Shown: one piece after another, positions 1 to 6,898 of the stretch
Layout: each line of letters starts with the position of its first letter
How positions within the stretch are numbered: the stretch's first letter is position 1
Assembly (NCBI GenBank): GCA_002332755.1
Contig: DDBO01000180.1
Coordinates: 1-7,445, forward strand
Origin: Bacteroidales bacterium UBA2030
GTDB taxonomy: Bacteria; Bacteroidota; Bacteroidia; Bacteroidales; TTA-H9
Length of the DNA stretch: 7,445 nt
Direction of reading: 5' to 3'
Position numbers and translations under genes: made by a program
Notes under the pieces: model-generated
What the model was told of the DNA's origin: nothing
The model's input: the letters and a program-made list of their open reading frames with translations, nothing else
Databases searched by the model: none

Positions 1-18
1 ATTTTTGAGGCAAAAGTA

Positions 19-942
19 TCAATCTTTGCAGTACTTCGAAAGATATTCAGCAGCTTTGGCAAATCCGCGGGCAGCAGCTTCTTTCAAATCAGCGCAGCCT
101 TCTTTCGTATTGCCCTGCGCCATTCTTGAAATCCCTCTTCCAGTCAGGGCTTCGGATGATAGAGGATTCAATTGGAGGGCTTGTTCATAATCGGCCTCAG
201 CTTCAGAAAATTTGTAGAGATTAAACCGGGCAAGGCCTCGGTTCATATAGCCTTCGGTATAGTCGGGTCGTAGTTCAATAGCACGGTTAAAATCGTCAAT
301 AGCTGCATAATAGAGGCCTGCAGCGGCCTTTGACACCCCCCGCGAAAGAAAAATATCGGGTTCATCAGGGTTTTGCTCCAAGGCTTGTGTAAAGTCGGCT
401 ATAGCATCGAAAAATCTGCCCATAAAATGCAGGCAAAGTCCGCGATGATAAAGAGATTGCCCGTCCTCTTTATTTTTCCTCACCAGAAAGTCAAAATGCG
501 GGTAAGCTTTTTCATATTGCTGCTTCTCGTAATAAATCAAACCCAGATTAAGGCGGGCTTCGCGTAAAGTGGAATCCAGTCGTATGGCTTTTTCGAGGTC
601 GATGATAGCCAGTGAATCCTCATCCAGGGCATGCCTGACTAACCCCCTTTGCATAAAAATATTAGCCTGACGTGGATTAAGCTGAGCTGCGCGATCAAGG
701 TCGAAAAGGGCCTTGGGATGATTTCCGCTTTCGTAATACAACACAGCGCGATTGTACCATGCCTCAGGTAGTGTCGGGTCGATATTGATAGCTTCGGTAA
801 ATTTAGCCAGCGCATCGTCTTTATAGCCCAGCCTTGCCGCCGTAATACCTTTTCTGACTAACTCTTCCGCATTGCGTTTTTGCGCCTGAAGCGAATGAAT
901 AGTCGCCAGCACCATCAAACCCATGAATAACACTTTACGCAT
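19..942 (-). CDS. Secreted tetratricopeptide-repeat (TPR) protein
   Basis: This 307-residue protein begins with a Sec-type signal peptide (about residues 1-20, KV then a hydrophobic stretch ending LQA/Q), so it is probably periplasmic. There is no lipoprotein Cys at the cleavage site. The rest is a solenoid of about eight TPR units of exactly 34 residues, starting near 25, 59, 93, 127, 161, 195, 229 and 263. The unit-end Pro recurs at 56, 90, 192, 226 and 260; Ser124 and Lys158 fill the same place in two units. The last unit carries GCADL and the protein ends in YLSKYC, so Cys283 and Cys305 could pair; this tail is common in Bacteroidota TPR proteins. TPR arrays bind other proteins, but the partner cannot be told from sequence. 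The ATG lies 11 bp after the lpxB stop with no promoter visible between, so it is probably the last gene of the surE-lpxB unit. Family call is secure; function is unknown. Confidence 0.9.
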   Translation of the reverse strand: MRKVLFMGLMVLATIHSLQAQKRNAEELVRKGITAARLGYKDDALAKFTEAINIDPTLPEAWYNRAVLYYESGNHPKALFDLDRAAQLNPRQANIFMQRGLVRHALDEDSLAIIDLEKAIRLDSTLREARLNLGLIYYEKQQYEKAYPHFDFLVRKNKEDGQSLYHRGLCLHFMGRFFDAIADFTQALEQNPDEPDIFLSRGVSKAAAGLYYAAIDDFNRAIELRPDYTEGYMNRGLARFNLYKFSEAEADYEQALQLNPLSSEALTGRGISRMAQGNTKEGCADLKEAAARGFAKAAEYLSKYCKD

Positions 943-953
943 GACTCTACCCT

Positions 954-2066
954 TTATTTTTCATTAAGCATACGCACAATTTCTCTGGCAGCACGCTCAC
1001 TGGCTCCTGGACCGCCCAACTTTTGCCGAATCTCAGCAAAATCACGAAGCATGGTTTGTCGATAATACTCATTTTTCACCAGCCTGTCGAGCTCATCGTA
1101 AAGTAAAAAAGCATTAAAGTCTTTCTGAATCAGTTCCCTTACAGAAGGTTTATTTAAAATCAAATTGGGCAGTCCGATATAATTAACTTTCACCAATTGG
1201 CGGGCAATTAAATAGGAAAGAAAGTTGCCTTTGTAGACGATCACCTGAGGTACACCAAAAAGTGCTGTTTCGAGTGAAGCTGTTCCTGAGGTTACAATAG
1301 CGGCATAGGCATTGCTCAATAAGTCATACGTTTGACCATAAATTATTTTCACAGGATGCTCCCTGACAAACCTTTCGATATATCCCTTTCCTAAGCCTGC
1401 CGCAGCACCTACAATAAATTGATATTCAGGAAACCGGCGTGTCACTTGCAGCATCGTGGGCAAGATACGGGCAATTTCCTGTCTTCGGCTGCCCGGCAAC
1501 AAAGCAATGATAGGATTGTTTCCCGGATTGTACTTTTTCTTAAAATCAGCAGCAGGTTCGTACCGGGCTATCACATCGAGCAAGGGATGGCCGGCATAGA
1601 ATACGTCGAGGCCGTAATTTGCATAGAATTCTTTTTCAAAAGGCAAAATGGTAATCATGCGGTGAACGTTTCGGCGTATGGCATTCACCCGTGAAGAATG
1701 CCAGGCCCAAAGCTGAGGCGAAATGTAATAAACCACCCGCAGACCCTGTTTTCTGGCAAACTCAGCCATCCGCATGTTAAAACCCGGATAATCAACAAGA
1801 ATTAACACATCGGGGCGAAAACTCATTAGGTCGCGACGTGCGTCTTTGAGCAACCTGTAAATTGCCGGAAAATTGGCTGCCACTTCCACAAATCCCATAT
1901 AGTCCATTTCCCGGATATGATGGGTAAGCTTAATTCCCACAGCCGACATGTGGTCGCCCCCATAACCTCGCATTTCTGCCTCAGGATCGAGCTGGTAAAG
2001 GGCCCGGGCCAAATTAGAAGCATGCAGATCTCCCGAAGCTTCCCCAGCTATAAAGTAATATTTCAT
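954..2066 (-). CDS. lpxB: Lipid-A-disaccharide synthase
   Basis: LpxB joins UDP-2,3-diacylglucosamine to lipid X (2,3-diacylglucosamine 1-phosphate), releasing UDP and giving the disaccharide precursor of lipid A. It is a GT19 enzyme acting at the inner face of the cytoplasmic membrane. The 370-residue product has the family landmarks in order: GEASGD (8-13), RGYGGD (33-38), DYPGFN (92-97), ISPQLWAWH (115-123), AGHPLLD (158-164), LLPGSRRQEI (189-198) and TSGTASLE (259-266). Length is normal for the family. The reading frame stays open 53 codons further upstream, to 2225, but that extension is unrelated to LpxB and overlaps the previous gene. The ATG at 2064-2066 puts MKYYFIAGEASGD at the N terminus as expected. 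This ATG overlaps the upstream TGA as ATGA, which suggests translational coupling. No truncation or missing key motif was seen. Confidence 0.97.
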   Translation of the reverse strand: MKYYFIAGEASGDLHASNLARALYQLDPEAEMRGYGGDHMSAVGIKLTHHIREMDYMGFVEVAANFPAIYRLLKDARRDLMSFRPDVLILVDYPGFNMRMAEFARKQGLRVVYYISPQLWAWHSSRVNAIRRNVHRMITILPFEKEFYANYGLDVFYAGHPLLDVIARYEPAADFKKKYNPGNNPIIALLPGSRRQEIARILPTMLQVTRRFPEYQFIVGAAAGLGKGYIERFVREHPVKIIYGQTYDLLSNAYAAIVTSGTASLETALFGVPQVIVYKGNFLSYLIARQLVKVNYIGLPNLILNKPSVRELIQKDFNAFLLYDELDRLVKNEYYRQTMLRDFAEIRQKLGGPGASERAAREIVRMLNEK

Positions 2067-2356
2067 AAAAGATAACCCTTGATTTTTAAATAGGCAAAAT
2101 AGCCCAGACCAAGAAAGAATAAAATGATTAGCACACCCTTTCCTGCGGTATCCATCTTTCGATTGATAAAATAAAATCGCATTAAAAGAATGGGGGGAAT
2201 AAGTCCGAGAAGGTATACTTGCCATTGTTGCAAATACGGCTCAATACCCGTCAAACGGTCGAGCAGCTTCCCAATGAGCCAGAATAAAATCCAGCCTGCC
2301 AAAGAAGTTACCATACCCGCAAAAATTCCTGACCAAATATTATCCTTCCTGAACAT
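2063..2356 (-). CDS. Small three-helix membrane protein of unknown function
   Basis: I do not recognise a named family. The product is 97 residues from the ATG at 2354-2356. An in-frame TTG at 2360-2362 would add two residues and is less likely. Three hydrophobic segments are visible: about 7-32 (IWSGIFAGMVTSLAGWILFW), 47-64 (VYLLGLIPPILLMRFYFI) and 74-92 (VLIILFFLGLGYFAYLKI). Short loops with Arg and Lys separate them, so an inner-membrane protein is very likely. It contains no Cys or His, so metal or redox chemistry is unlikely. The start lies inside the last codons of surE (17-bp overlap), and its TGA overlaps the lpxB ATG as ATGA. That double overlap argues that it is a real, co-translated gene rather than a chance frame. 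A role helping membrane-associated LpxB or lipid A handling is inference from position only. Confidence 0.8.
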   Translation of the reverse strand: MFRKDNIWSGIFAGMVTSLAGWILFWLIGKLLDRLTGIEPYLQQWQVYLLGLIPPILLMRFYFINRKMDTAGKGVLIILFFLGLGYFAYLKIKGYLL

Positions 2357-3125
2357 CTTCAAGCAAGTTTTTAAGTGGAAGAATAGCCTTATGCGCTGTT
2401 AAATCGTAGTGTACAGGCACCACCGAAATATAGCCGTTATCGAGTGCATACAAGTCGGTATCTGGCATACCATCATAACTTTTAAAATAACCTGTAATCC
2501 AGAAATAATCTTTGTTTCGGGGATCTTTTCTATGTTCAAATTCTTCTTCCCATCGACCTTCACCCTGGCGTACCACTTTTACACCTTTTATTTTGCCATT
2601 AACCGGGACCGGAATATTTACGTTCAAACCTGTAAAACGGGGTAAGCCATCTTCCAGTACCTTGCGAGCGATCTTTTCGACCCATGGCTCTATTGAAATG
2701 AAGTCAGCGTCCCAGGCATAGTCGCAAAGTGAAAAGCCGATACTGGGTATATCAAGCATTACCCCTTCGAGCACCGCTGCCATGGTACCCGAATAAAGAA
2801 CATTTATGGAAGCATTTGACCCATGGTTTATCCCTGAAACAATCAAATCAGGGCGGCGAGGCAGCAAAAATTTTTCAGCCAGCTTTACACAATCCACAGG
2901 GGTTCCATTGACACTATATTCTGAGTAATGCTCTTCCTGTGCCAGCAAATGATAGCGTAAGGGCAAGCTCACGGTTATGGCGTGTGCCATTCCCGATTGG
3001 GGTTTATCAGGGGCAACAACAATCACTTCGCCAAGGCGTCGCATGACTTTGATGAGAGATCGAATACCAGGGGCGGTTACCCCATCGTCGTTGGTGACTA
3101 AAATTAATTTGGTTTCCGTATGCAT
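2340..3125 (-). CDS. surE: 5'/3'-nucleotidase SurE
   Basis: SurE is a cytoplasmic, metal-dependent phosphatase that removes phosphate from nucleoside 5'- and 3'-monophosphates; in other bacteria it is linked to stationary-phase survival. The 261-residue protein has the signature TNDDG at 11-15. The expected metal ligands are Asp13, Asp14, Ser44 (in KPQSGMAHAIT) and Asn100 (in SGINHGSN). Their spacing equals that of the characterised Thermotoga enzyme shifted by five residues. NGTPVDCVKLA (73-83) and YSGTMAAVLEG follow as usual. The ATG is separated from the stop of the DUF502 gene by one base, and the 3' end overlaps the small membrane-protein gene. The tight packing suggests one mRNA. Length is typical and nothing appears broken. 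Confidence 0.97.
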   Translation of the reverse strand: MHTETKLILVTNDDGVTAPGIRSLIKVMRRLGEVIVVAPDKPQSGMAHAITVSLPLRYHLLAQEEHYSEYSVNGTPVDCVKLAEKFLLPRRPDLIVSGINHGSNASINVLYSGTMAAVLEGVMLDIPSIGFSLCDYAWDADFISIEPWVEKIARKVLEDGLPRFTGLNVNIPVPVNGKIKGVKVVRQGEGRWEEEFEHRKDPRNKDYFWITGYFKSYDGMPDTDLYALDNGYISVVPVHYDLTAHKAILPLKNLLEDVQEG

Positions 3126-3126
3126 T

Positions 3127-3762
3127 TTATGATTTTGTTTCCTGTTTAACGTTTTGTTTAGAGTGAATGGATGTGACTCCTCCGGAAATTACGTATTTCA
3201 TAACTTCGGCTGGTGCAATATCAAGGGGTCTTATTCGAGAGGCAGGCATAATCAGCAGTTCGCCTAATACTGTGTATGAAGATGGGAAATAAACTGCTAC
3301 TCTTCCCTCAGGCAATCCCAACATCGAAAGATCGCGCGACGTTACAAAACCAATGCGGTCGGCTTCGGTAGCGTCATCTACTCTTACCAATACGGGTTCA
3401 GTAAAGCGACGTTGCTGGCCCACAAAGGCTTGTAAAAAATCCTTCACAGCCGTGTAAATAATTTTAATAAGGGGCGCTTTGCTTATTACACGGTCGAAAT
3501 AGGCCAACACAGGGCGAAACAAAATTGTGCTTCCCAAAAATCCCGTAATAGTAATAAGAACTATAAGTGCCAGTAATCCCAAGCCCGGAACCCTAAAACC
3601 GATTATTGCCTCCAGTTGACTAAGAATGGCCTCATCCAAAAAATTTACAACCGTCACAATCGCCCAAATGGTTACTGACAACGGGGCTATCAGCAACAGG
3701 CCTTGAACGAAATATCCTAATAAATGGCGCATTATCCGCGATTGATGTATAGGCCGGCTCAT
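3127..3762 (-). CDS. DUF502 family inner-membrane protein
   Basis: This 211-residue protein fits the DUF502 family of bacterial membrane proteins, whose molecular function is not established. It has two hydrophobic helices, about 16-41 (FVQGLLLIAPLSVTIWAIV) and 60-82 (GLGLLALIVLITITGFLGS). The family-like PLIKIIYTAVKDFLQAF stretch follows at 97-113, then a soluble C-terminal part with VAVYFPSSYTVLGELLIMP at 155-173. That last stretch sits where many members have a FxPTtPNPTSG motif (from memory), so this is a divergent version. I chose the ATG at 3760-3762; an internal ATG at 3732 would shorten the cytoplasmic N terminus by ten residues and still keep helix 1. It is the first gene of the downstream unit, about 25 bp from the predicted transcription start and one base ahead of surE. 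Family assignment is fairly sure; function is unknown. Confidence 0.85.
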   Translation of the reverse strand: MSRPIHQSRIMRHLLGYFVQGLLLIAPLSVTIWAIVTVVNFLDEAILSQLEAIIGFRVPGLGLLALIVLITITGFLGSTILFRPVLAYFDRVISKAPLIKIIYTAVKDFLQAFVGQQRRFTEPVLVRVDDATEADRIGFVTSRDLSMLGLPEGRVAVYFPSSYTVLGELLIMPASRIRPLDIAPAEVMKYVISGGVTSIHSKQNVKQETKS

Positions 3763-3793
3763 GGGTTGTTAAACATTCGTTTTCTTTAAAATG

Positions 3794-3825
3794 CAAATTT
3801 AGGGTTTTAGGGAAGGCGCGACACA
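3794..3825 (-). promoter_or_regulatory. Bacteroidota-type promoter for the DUF502-surE-lpxB unit
   Basis: Read on the minus strand, TAAATTTG (3801 down to 3794) matches the TAnnTTTG -7 consensus of Bacteroidota at all defined bases. Twenty bases upstream, TGTG (3825-3822) matches three of the four bases of the TTTG -33 element. An AT-rich tract (about 3834-3860) lies further upstream. Transcription would start near 3786-3790, leaving a leader of about 25 bases before the ATG at 3762. This is the largest intergenic gap in the window, as expected for a unit boundary. Predicted by eye; not a measured start. Confidence 0.6.
3798..3812. repeat. Short direct repeat TTTAGGG-TTTTAGGG
   Basis: Two near-identical copies lie side by side: TTTAGGG (3798-3804) and TTTTAGGG (3805-3812). 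They fill part of the -33/-7 spacer and touch the -7 element of the predicted promoter. They could be an operator half-site pair or simple chance; the sequence alone does not decide. Confidence 0.35.
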
Positions 3826-3877
3826 TGCCTTTTCATATATATTATAAGTTGTTTTATTTAGTGATTCACCCGAATTC

Positions 3878-4456
3878 TCAAAATAACTTAAGATGCATGT
3901 AAAGCATCTGGGTAGGCAGCCCCATGACATTGAAGTAGGAACCCTCGATGCGCTCAATTCCCACATAACCTATCCATTCCTGCACACCATAAGCTCCGGC
4001 CTTATCATAAGGCCTGAATTCTCTGACATAAAAAGCAATCTCTTCTTCGGTAAGGTGCCTGAAATAAACAGTACTTTCCGCGCAAAATCCTGACTCTTTT
4101 GCATTGCTGCGGACATATACTCCGGTGAATACCTTATGACTTCTGCCTGAAAGCGACCGCAGCATAAACAAGGCTTCCTCTTCATTCGCAGGCTTATTCA
4201 ACACTTGACCATCTAACCACACAATAGTATCGGCGGTTATGAGCAAAAAGTTTTCAGGTAATTCATTTAAAGTAAAAGCCAGGTTTTTCCGTTTAGCAAG
4301 CATTTGCGCAATATCTCTTCCCGGCATGTTGGGATCGAAGTCCTCGGGAGTATCTTTCAGCAGGATTTCAAAATCGATATTGAGACCCTTGAGCAGTTCA
4401 TGCCTGCGGGGCGAACGGGAAGCCAGTATCACGCGATAAGCGGACAGATCGAGCAT
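3878..4456 (-). CDS. maf: Maf/YhdE-family nucleoside triphosphate pyrophosphatase
   Basis: Maf proteins hydrolyse non-canonical or surplus nucleoside triphosphates (dTTP/UTP and modified pyrimidines in the YhdE subgroup) to the monophosphate and pyrophosphate, cleaning the nucleotide pool in the cytoplasm. The 192-residue product is of normal family length. It shows the N-terminal phosphate-binding motif ASRSPRRHELL (12-22), the catalytic-site segment ITADTIVWLDGQVLNKP with Asp76, then SGRSHKVFTGV, DKAGAYGVQ and GSYFNVMGLP. SRSPRR and DKAGAYGVQ point to the YhdE-like dTTP/UTP type rather than the YceF (7-methyl-GTP) type, but exact specificity is inference. The start ATG at 4454-4456 lies 20 bp after the nadE stop with no promoter between, so co-transcription with nadE is likely. 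It is the last gene of its unit; no clear hairpin terminator follows. Confidence 0.95.
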   Translation of the reverse strand: MLDLSAYRVILASRSPRRHELLKGLNIDFEILLKDTPEDFDPNMPGRDIAQMLAKRKNLAFTLNELPENFLLITADTIVWLDGQVLNKPANEEEALFMLRSLSGRSHKVFTGVYVRSNAKESGFCAESTVYFRHLTEEEIAFYVREFRPYDKAGAYGVQEWIGYVGIERIEGSYFNVMGLPTQMLYMHLKLF

Positions 4457-4476
4457 GTTCTGAATTCATTTATTGA

Positions 4477-6105
4477 TTATGCCAGGTATTTTCCAACGAT
4501 GGGCATGCGCCTTCCACTGCCAAAAGCTTTTGCTGAGACACGCAGGATAGGCGGAGTCTGATGACGCTTATATTCATTCTGATTTACCAGGCGCAGCACC
4601 CTTTTTACCAACTCAGCGTCGTAACCCTTGGAAATTATTTCTTGGGGGCCAAGGCGGTTTTCGATATATTCATACAAAACAGGATCTAAAATATCATACT
4701 CCGGAAGCGAGTCACTGTCTTTCTGGTTGGGCCTGAGCTCCGCAGAAGGTGCCTTAATGAGAATATTCCGGGGAATAACCTCCTGCTCCCGATTGATGTA
4801 TTTGGCCAGGTTGTAAACATCTGTTTTATAAACATCGCCCAAGACTGACAACCCGCCGCACATGTCTCCGTACATAGTTCCATATCCTACGGCTGCTTCA
4901 CTCTTGTTGGATGTATTAAGCAGAATGTAGCCCAATTTATTACTCATGGCCATAAGAATGACAGCGCGTATGCGGGCCTGGATGTTTTCTTCGGTAAGGT
5001 CGGGTGGCAAATCCTTAAAAACGGGCCTGAGGGTCTGCTCAAATGCTTTGAATGCTTCTTCAATTGAGATAATATCGTAGGCAACATCAATGTTTTTTGC
5101 CAGGGCAACAGCATCGTCAATGCTGTGCAGGGTTGAATAGCGGGAAGGAAGAAGGACAGCCCTCACGTTTTCTTTGCCAAGTGCTTCCGCTGCTAACACC
5201 AGCACCACAGCCGAATCGATGCCTCCCGAAAGACCCAAAATGGCTTTTTTTAGATGTAGTTTCTGAAAATAAGCCTTAATACCAGAAACTAACGCATCGT
5301 GGATTAGTGCTATTCTATCGGGATAGCCACCCAAAATATCAGATGGCAGTTCCTGCAGATCTACCACCCTGAAGTCTTCAACAAAAAACGGCAACTGAAC
5401 ACAAACCTTGCCACTTCCATCTAATACCATTGAATTTCCGTCAAAAATCAGTTCGGTTTGTGCTCCGGTATGATTAACATAAACCAAAGGCACTCCTGCA
5501 CGAAGTGCATTTTCAATCAATACCTTACGTCGGATTTCAGGTTGACGGTCGTGAAAAGGTGAAGCAGCGATATTAATTACCAGGTCAGGGCTGAAGGGCA
5601 ACAAACGCTCCAGCGGACGCTCAACATATAATGGATTTTCATCGGTATTCCATAAATCCTCGCAAACGGTAAGGGCAATGCGTTTGCCTTCAAAATTTAC
5701 TACTTCAAATTGGCGATTGGGCTCGAAATATCGGTACTCATCGAAAATATCGTAGTTGGGGAGCAAGCTTTTCCGTTGCACTCCCAAAATTATGCCTTCA
5801 TACAAAAACAAGGCTGCATTAAAAAGGAGCTTTCCCTTACCTGTAGTATTTCTAACAGGAGCTCCGACAACGGCTGCTATTCCTTTACATTCGGCAGCAA
5901 TCAACCGTACACTTTCTTCGCTCTTCCTTATAAAATCGTCGAATTCAAGAAAATCGCGGGGAGGATAGCCACATATTGAGAGTTCAGGAAACACTATCAA
6001 TCTGGCTCCTTCTTTGCTTGCCTGATGAATTGCCTGTAGGTGTTTTGCTCTATTTCCTTCAAAATCTCCGATGATATAATCTTGCTGGGCAAGGGCAATT
6101 TTCAT
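4477..6105 (-). CDS. nadE: Glutamine-dependent NAD+ synthetase
   Basis: NadE carries out the last step of NAD+ synthesis: ATP-dependent amidation of nicotinic acid adenine dinucleotide, using ammonia released from glutamine. The 542-residue protein is the two-domain type. The N-terminal nitrilase-like glutaminase domain (about 1-265) has a complete Glu41-Lys112-Cys148 triad (FPELSICGYPP, VQRKSLLPNYDIFDEYRYF, VCEDLW). The C-terminal synthetase domain (about 270-542) has the ATP pyrophosphatase loop LGLSGGIDSA at 290-299, then LLNTSNKSEAAVGYGTMYGD (395 on) and SVLGDVYKTDVYNLAKY. Both active sites look intact, so it should use glutamine rather than only free ammonia. It belongs to the shorter (about 540-residue) form rather than the longer form of about 640 or more. 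The ATG at 6103-6105 gives MKIALAQ, a standard nitrilase start. It lies 11 bp after the barrel gene and 20 bp ahead of maf. Confidence 0.97.
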   Translation of the reverse strand: MKIALAQQDYIIGDFEGNRAKHLQAIHQASKEGARLIVFPELSICGYPPRDFLEFDDFIRKSEESVRLIAAECKGIAAVVGAPVRNTTGKGKLLFNAALFLYEGIILGVQRKSLLPNYDIFDEYRYFEPNRQFEVVNFEGKRIALTVCEDLWNTDENPLYVERPLERLLPFSPDLVINIAASPFHDRQPEIRRKVLIENALRAGVPLVYVNHTGAQTELIFDGNSMVLDGSGKVCVQLPFFVEDFRVVDLQELPSDILGGYPDRIALIHDALVSGIKAYFQKLHLKKAILGLSGGIDSAVVLVLAAEALGKENVRAVLLPSRYSTLHSIDDAVALAKNIDVAYDIISIEEAFKAFEQTLRPVFKDLPPDLTEENIQARIRAVILMAMSNKLGYILLNTSNKSEAAVGYGTMYGDMCGGLSVLGDVYKTDVYNLAKYINREQEVIPRNILIKAPSAELRPNQKDSDSLPEYDILDPVLYEYIENRLGPQEIISKGYDAELVKRVLRLVNQNEYKRHQTPPILRVSAKAFGSGRRMPIVGKYLA

Positions 6106-6116
6106 TTCCGAGCTAT

Positions 6117-6833
6117 TTAAAAAATAATGGCAAATGTCAGTTCCAGATAATGTTGAATGGCTTCTTCCTGGGCTCTGACAAGGGGATGATTATTGTAGCC
6201 TCCCAGCAGGTCAGTAAAACCATTGCTATAGGTAAGGCCAATCATCATAAATGTTGATTTATCGAAAGGTATTTCAAAACCTCCTCCCACATCCACAGAG
6301 AGTTTCATCGCATTAATGGAATAGGAAACATCGGGGGAATTCTTAATACTTTGACCTCCATCGGGATAGAAAACATCATCTGCCCTGGTGCGAAGGTTGA
6401 ATGCCGGTACTAAACCCATTTGCCCAAAATACCTGATACCATTGTTAAACTCTTTCGTCTTCATCTTGAATAACAAGGGGATTTCTAAGTAGCGAAACTG
6501 AAGTTTACGATACAGTTTTCCATTCACTGCAACAGGATAGGGTACTGTATCAACCGTCATTTGATAATCAACAGGATAACTAAGCTTTCCTGACAGATAG
6601 CTTAAATTAAATCCTGTGCTGAGAAAGTAATTATCAATGATATGTATATCGGCAACCAAACCCCAGCCAAAACCAATTTTACCTCCATCATTTTTGTAAT
6701 TGGAGGTGGCAGGATCGAGCCAGGTGAAATTGGGCGAAAAACGCATTCCGAATTGAAACTTTTTGGGTGATTCCTGGGCCTGTAAACGAATAAAAATGGC
6801 CGAGAGCATAACAATGGCAAGCAGTCGTCGCAT
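6117..6833 (-). CDS. PorT-family outer-membrane beta-barrel protein
   Basis: The 238-residue product starts with a signal peptide (MRRLLAIVMLSAIFIRLQAQ, cleavage near residue 19-20). It continues with alternating amphipathic strands typical of the Bacteroidota 'outer membrane protein beta-barrel' group often called PorT-like. Recognisable pieces are FGMRFSPNFTWLD, GFGWGLVADIHIIDNYFLST, RYLEIPLLFKM (114-124), FGQMGLVPAF (136-145) and a final strand YLELTFAIIF ending in Phe, the usual signal for barrel insertion by BAM. The cargo or function is unknown; family members are mostly uncharacterised, and the name does not prove a type IX secretion role. The frame extends 14 codons upstream to an ATG at 6875. 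I prefer 6833 because the signal peptide then begins correctly and the predicted promoter lies inside the longer version. It is the first gene before nadE, 11 bp apart. Confidence 0.85.
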   Translation of the reverse strand: MRRLLAIVMLSAIFIRLQAQESPKKFQFGMRFSPNFTWLDPATSNYKNDGGKIGFGWGLVADIHIIDNYFLSTGFNLSYLSGKLSYPVDYQMTVDTVPYPVAVNGKLYRKLQFRYLEIPLLFKMKTKEFNNGIRYFGQMGLVPAFNLRTRADDVFYPDGGQSIKNSPDVSYSINAMKLSVDVGGGFEIPFDKSTFMMIGLTYSNGFTDLLGGYNNHPLVRAQEEAIQHYLELTFAIIF

Positions 6834-6853
6834 AGGCTTCAAAAATTTATGTG

Positions 6854-6861
6854 CAAATGTA
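6854..6861 (-). promoter_or_regulatory. Bacteroidota-type -7 promoter element for the PorT-like/nadE/maf unit
   Basis: On the minus strand TACATTTG (6861 down to 6854) matches the TAnnTTTG -7 consensus at all defined bases. No good TTTG -33 element is seen at 19-21 bases upstream, so the promoter is weaker evidence than the one at 3794. Transcription would begin near 6846-6850, leaving only about 13-17 bases before the ATG at 6833. This supports 6833, not 6875, as the start of the barrel gene. Confidence 0.5.
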
Positions 6862-6898
6862 CTTGAAATTCGCAATTTATGGGTGTATTTGAATTACA

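Noticed and set aside
1419..1694. A 91-codon plus-strand open frame
   Set aside because: It is antisense to conserved LpxB motifs, with no family resemblance or promoter; a shadow of lpxB.
2067..2110. A separate promoter directly ahead of lpxB
   Set aside because: No TAnnTTTG element is present on the minus strand here; the nearest AT-rich tract does not match, and the genes overlap.
3797..3812. TTTAGGG units as telomere-type sequence
   Set aside because: Only two imperfect copies occur, inside a bacterial promoter region, with no array.
3802..3877. Possible terminator or small RNA between maf and the DUF502 gene
   Set aside because: I found no GC-rich hairpin with a T-run; the space is explained by an AT-rich tract and a promoter.
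6865..6879. Inverted repeat AAATT-GCG-AATTT after the kinase gene as a terminator
   Set aside because: The stem is only five A/T pairs with a three-base loop and no following T-tract on the minus strand; too weak to call.
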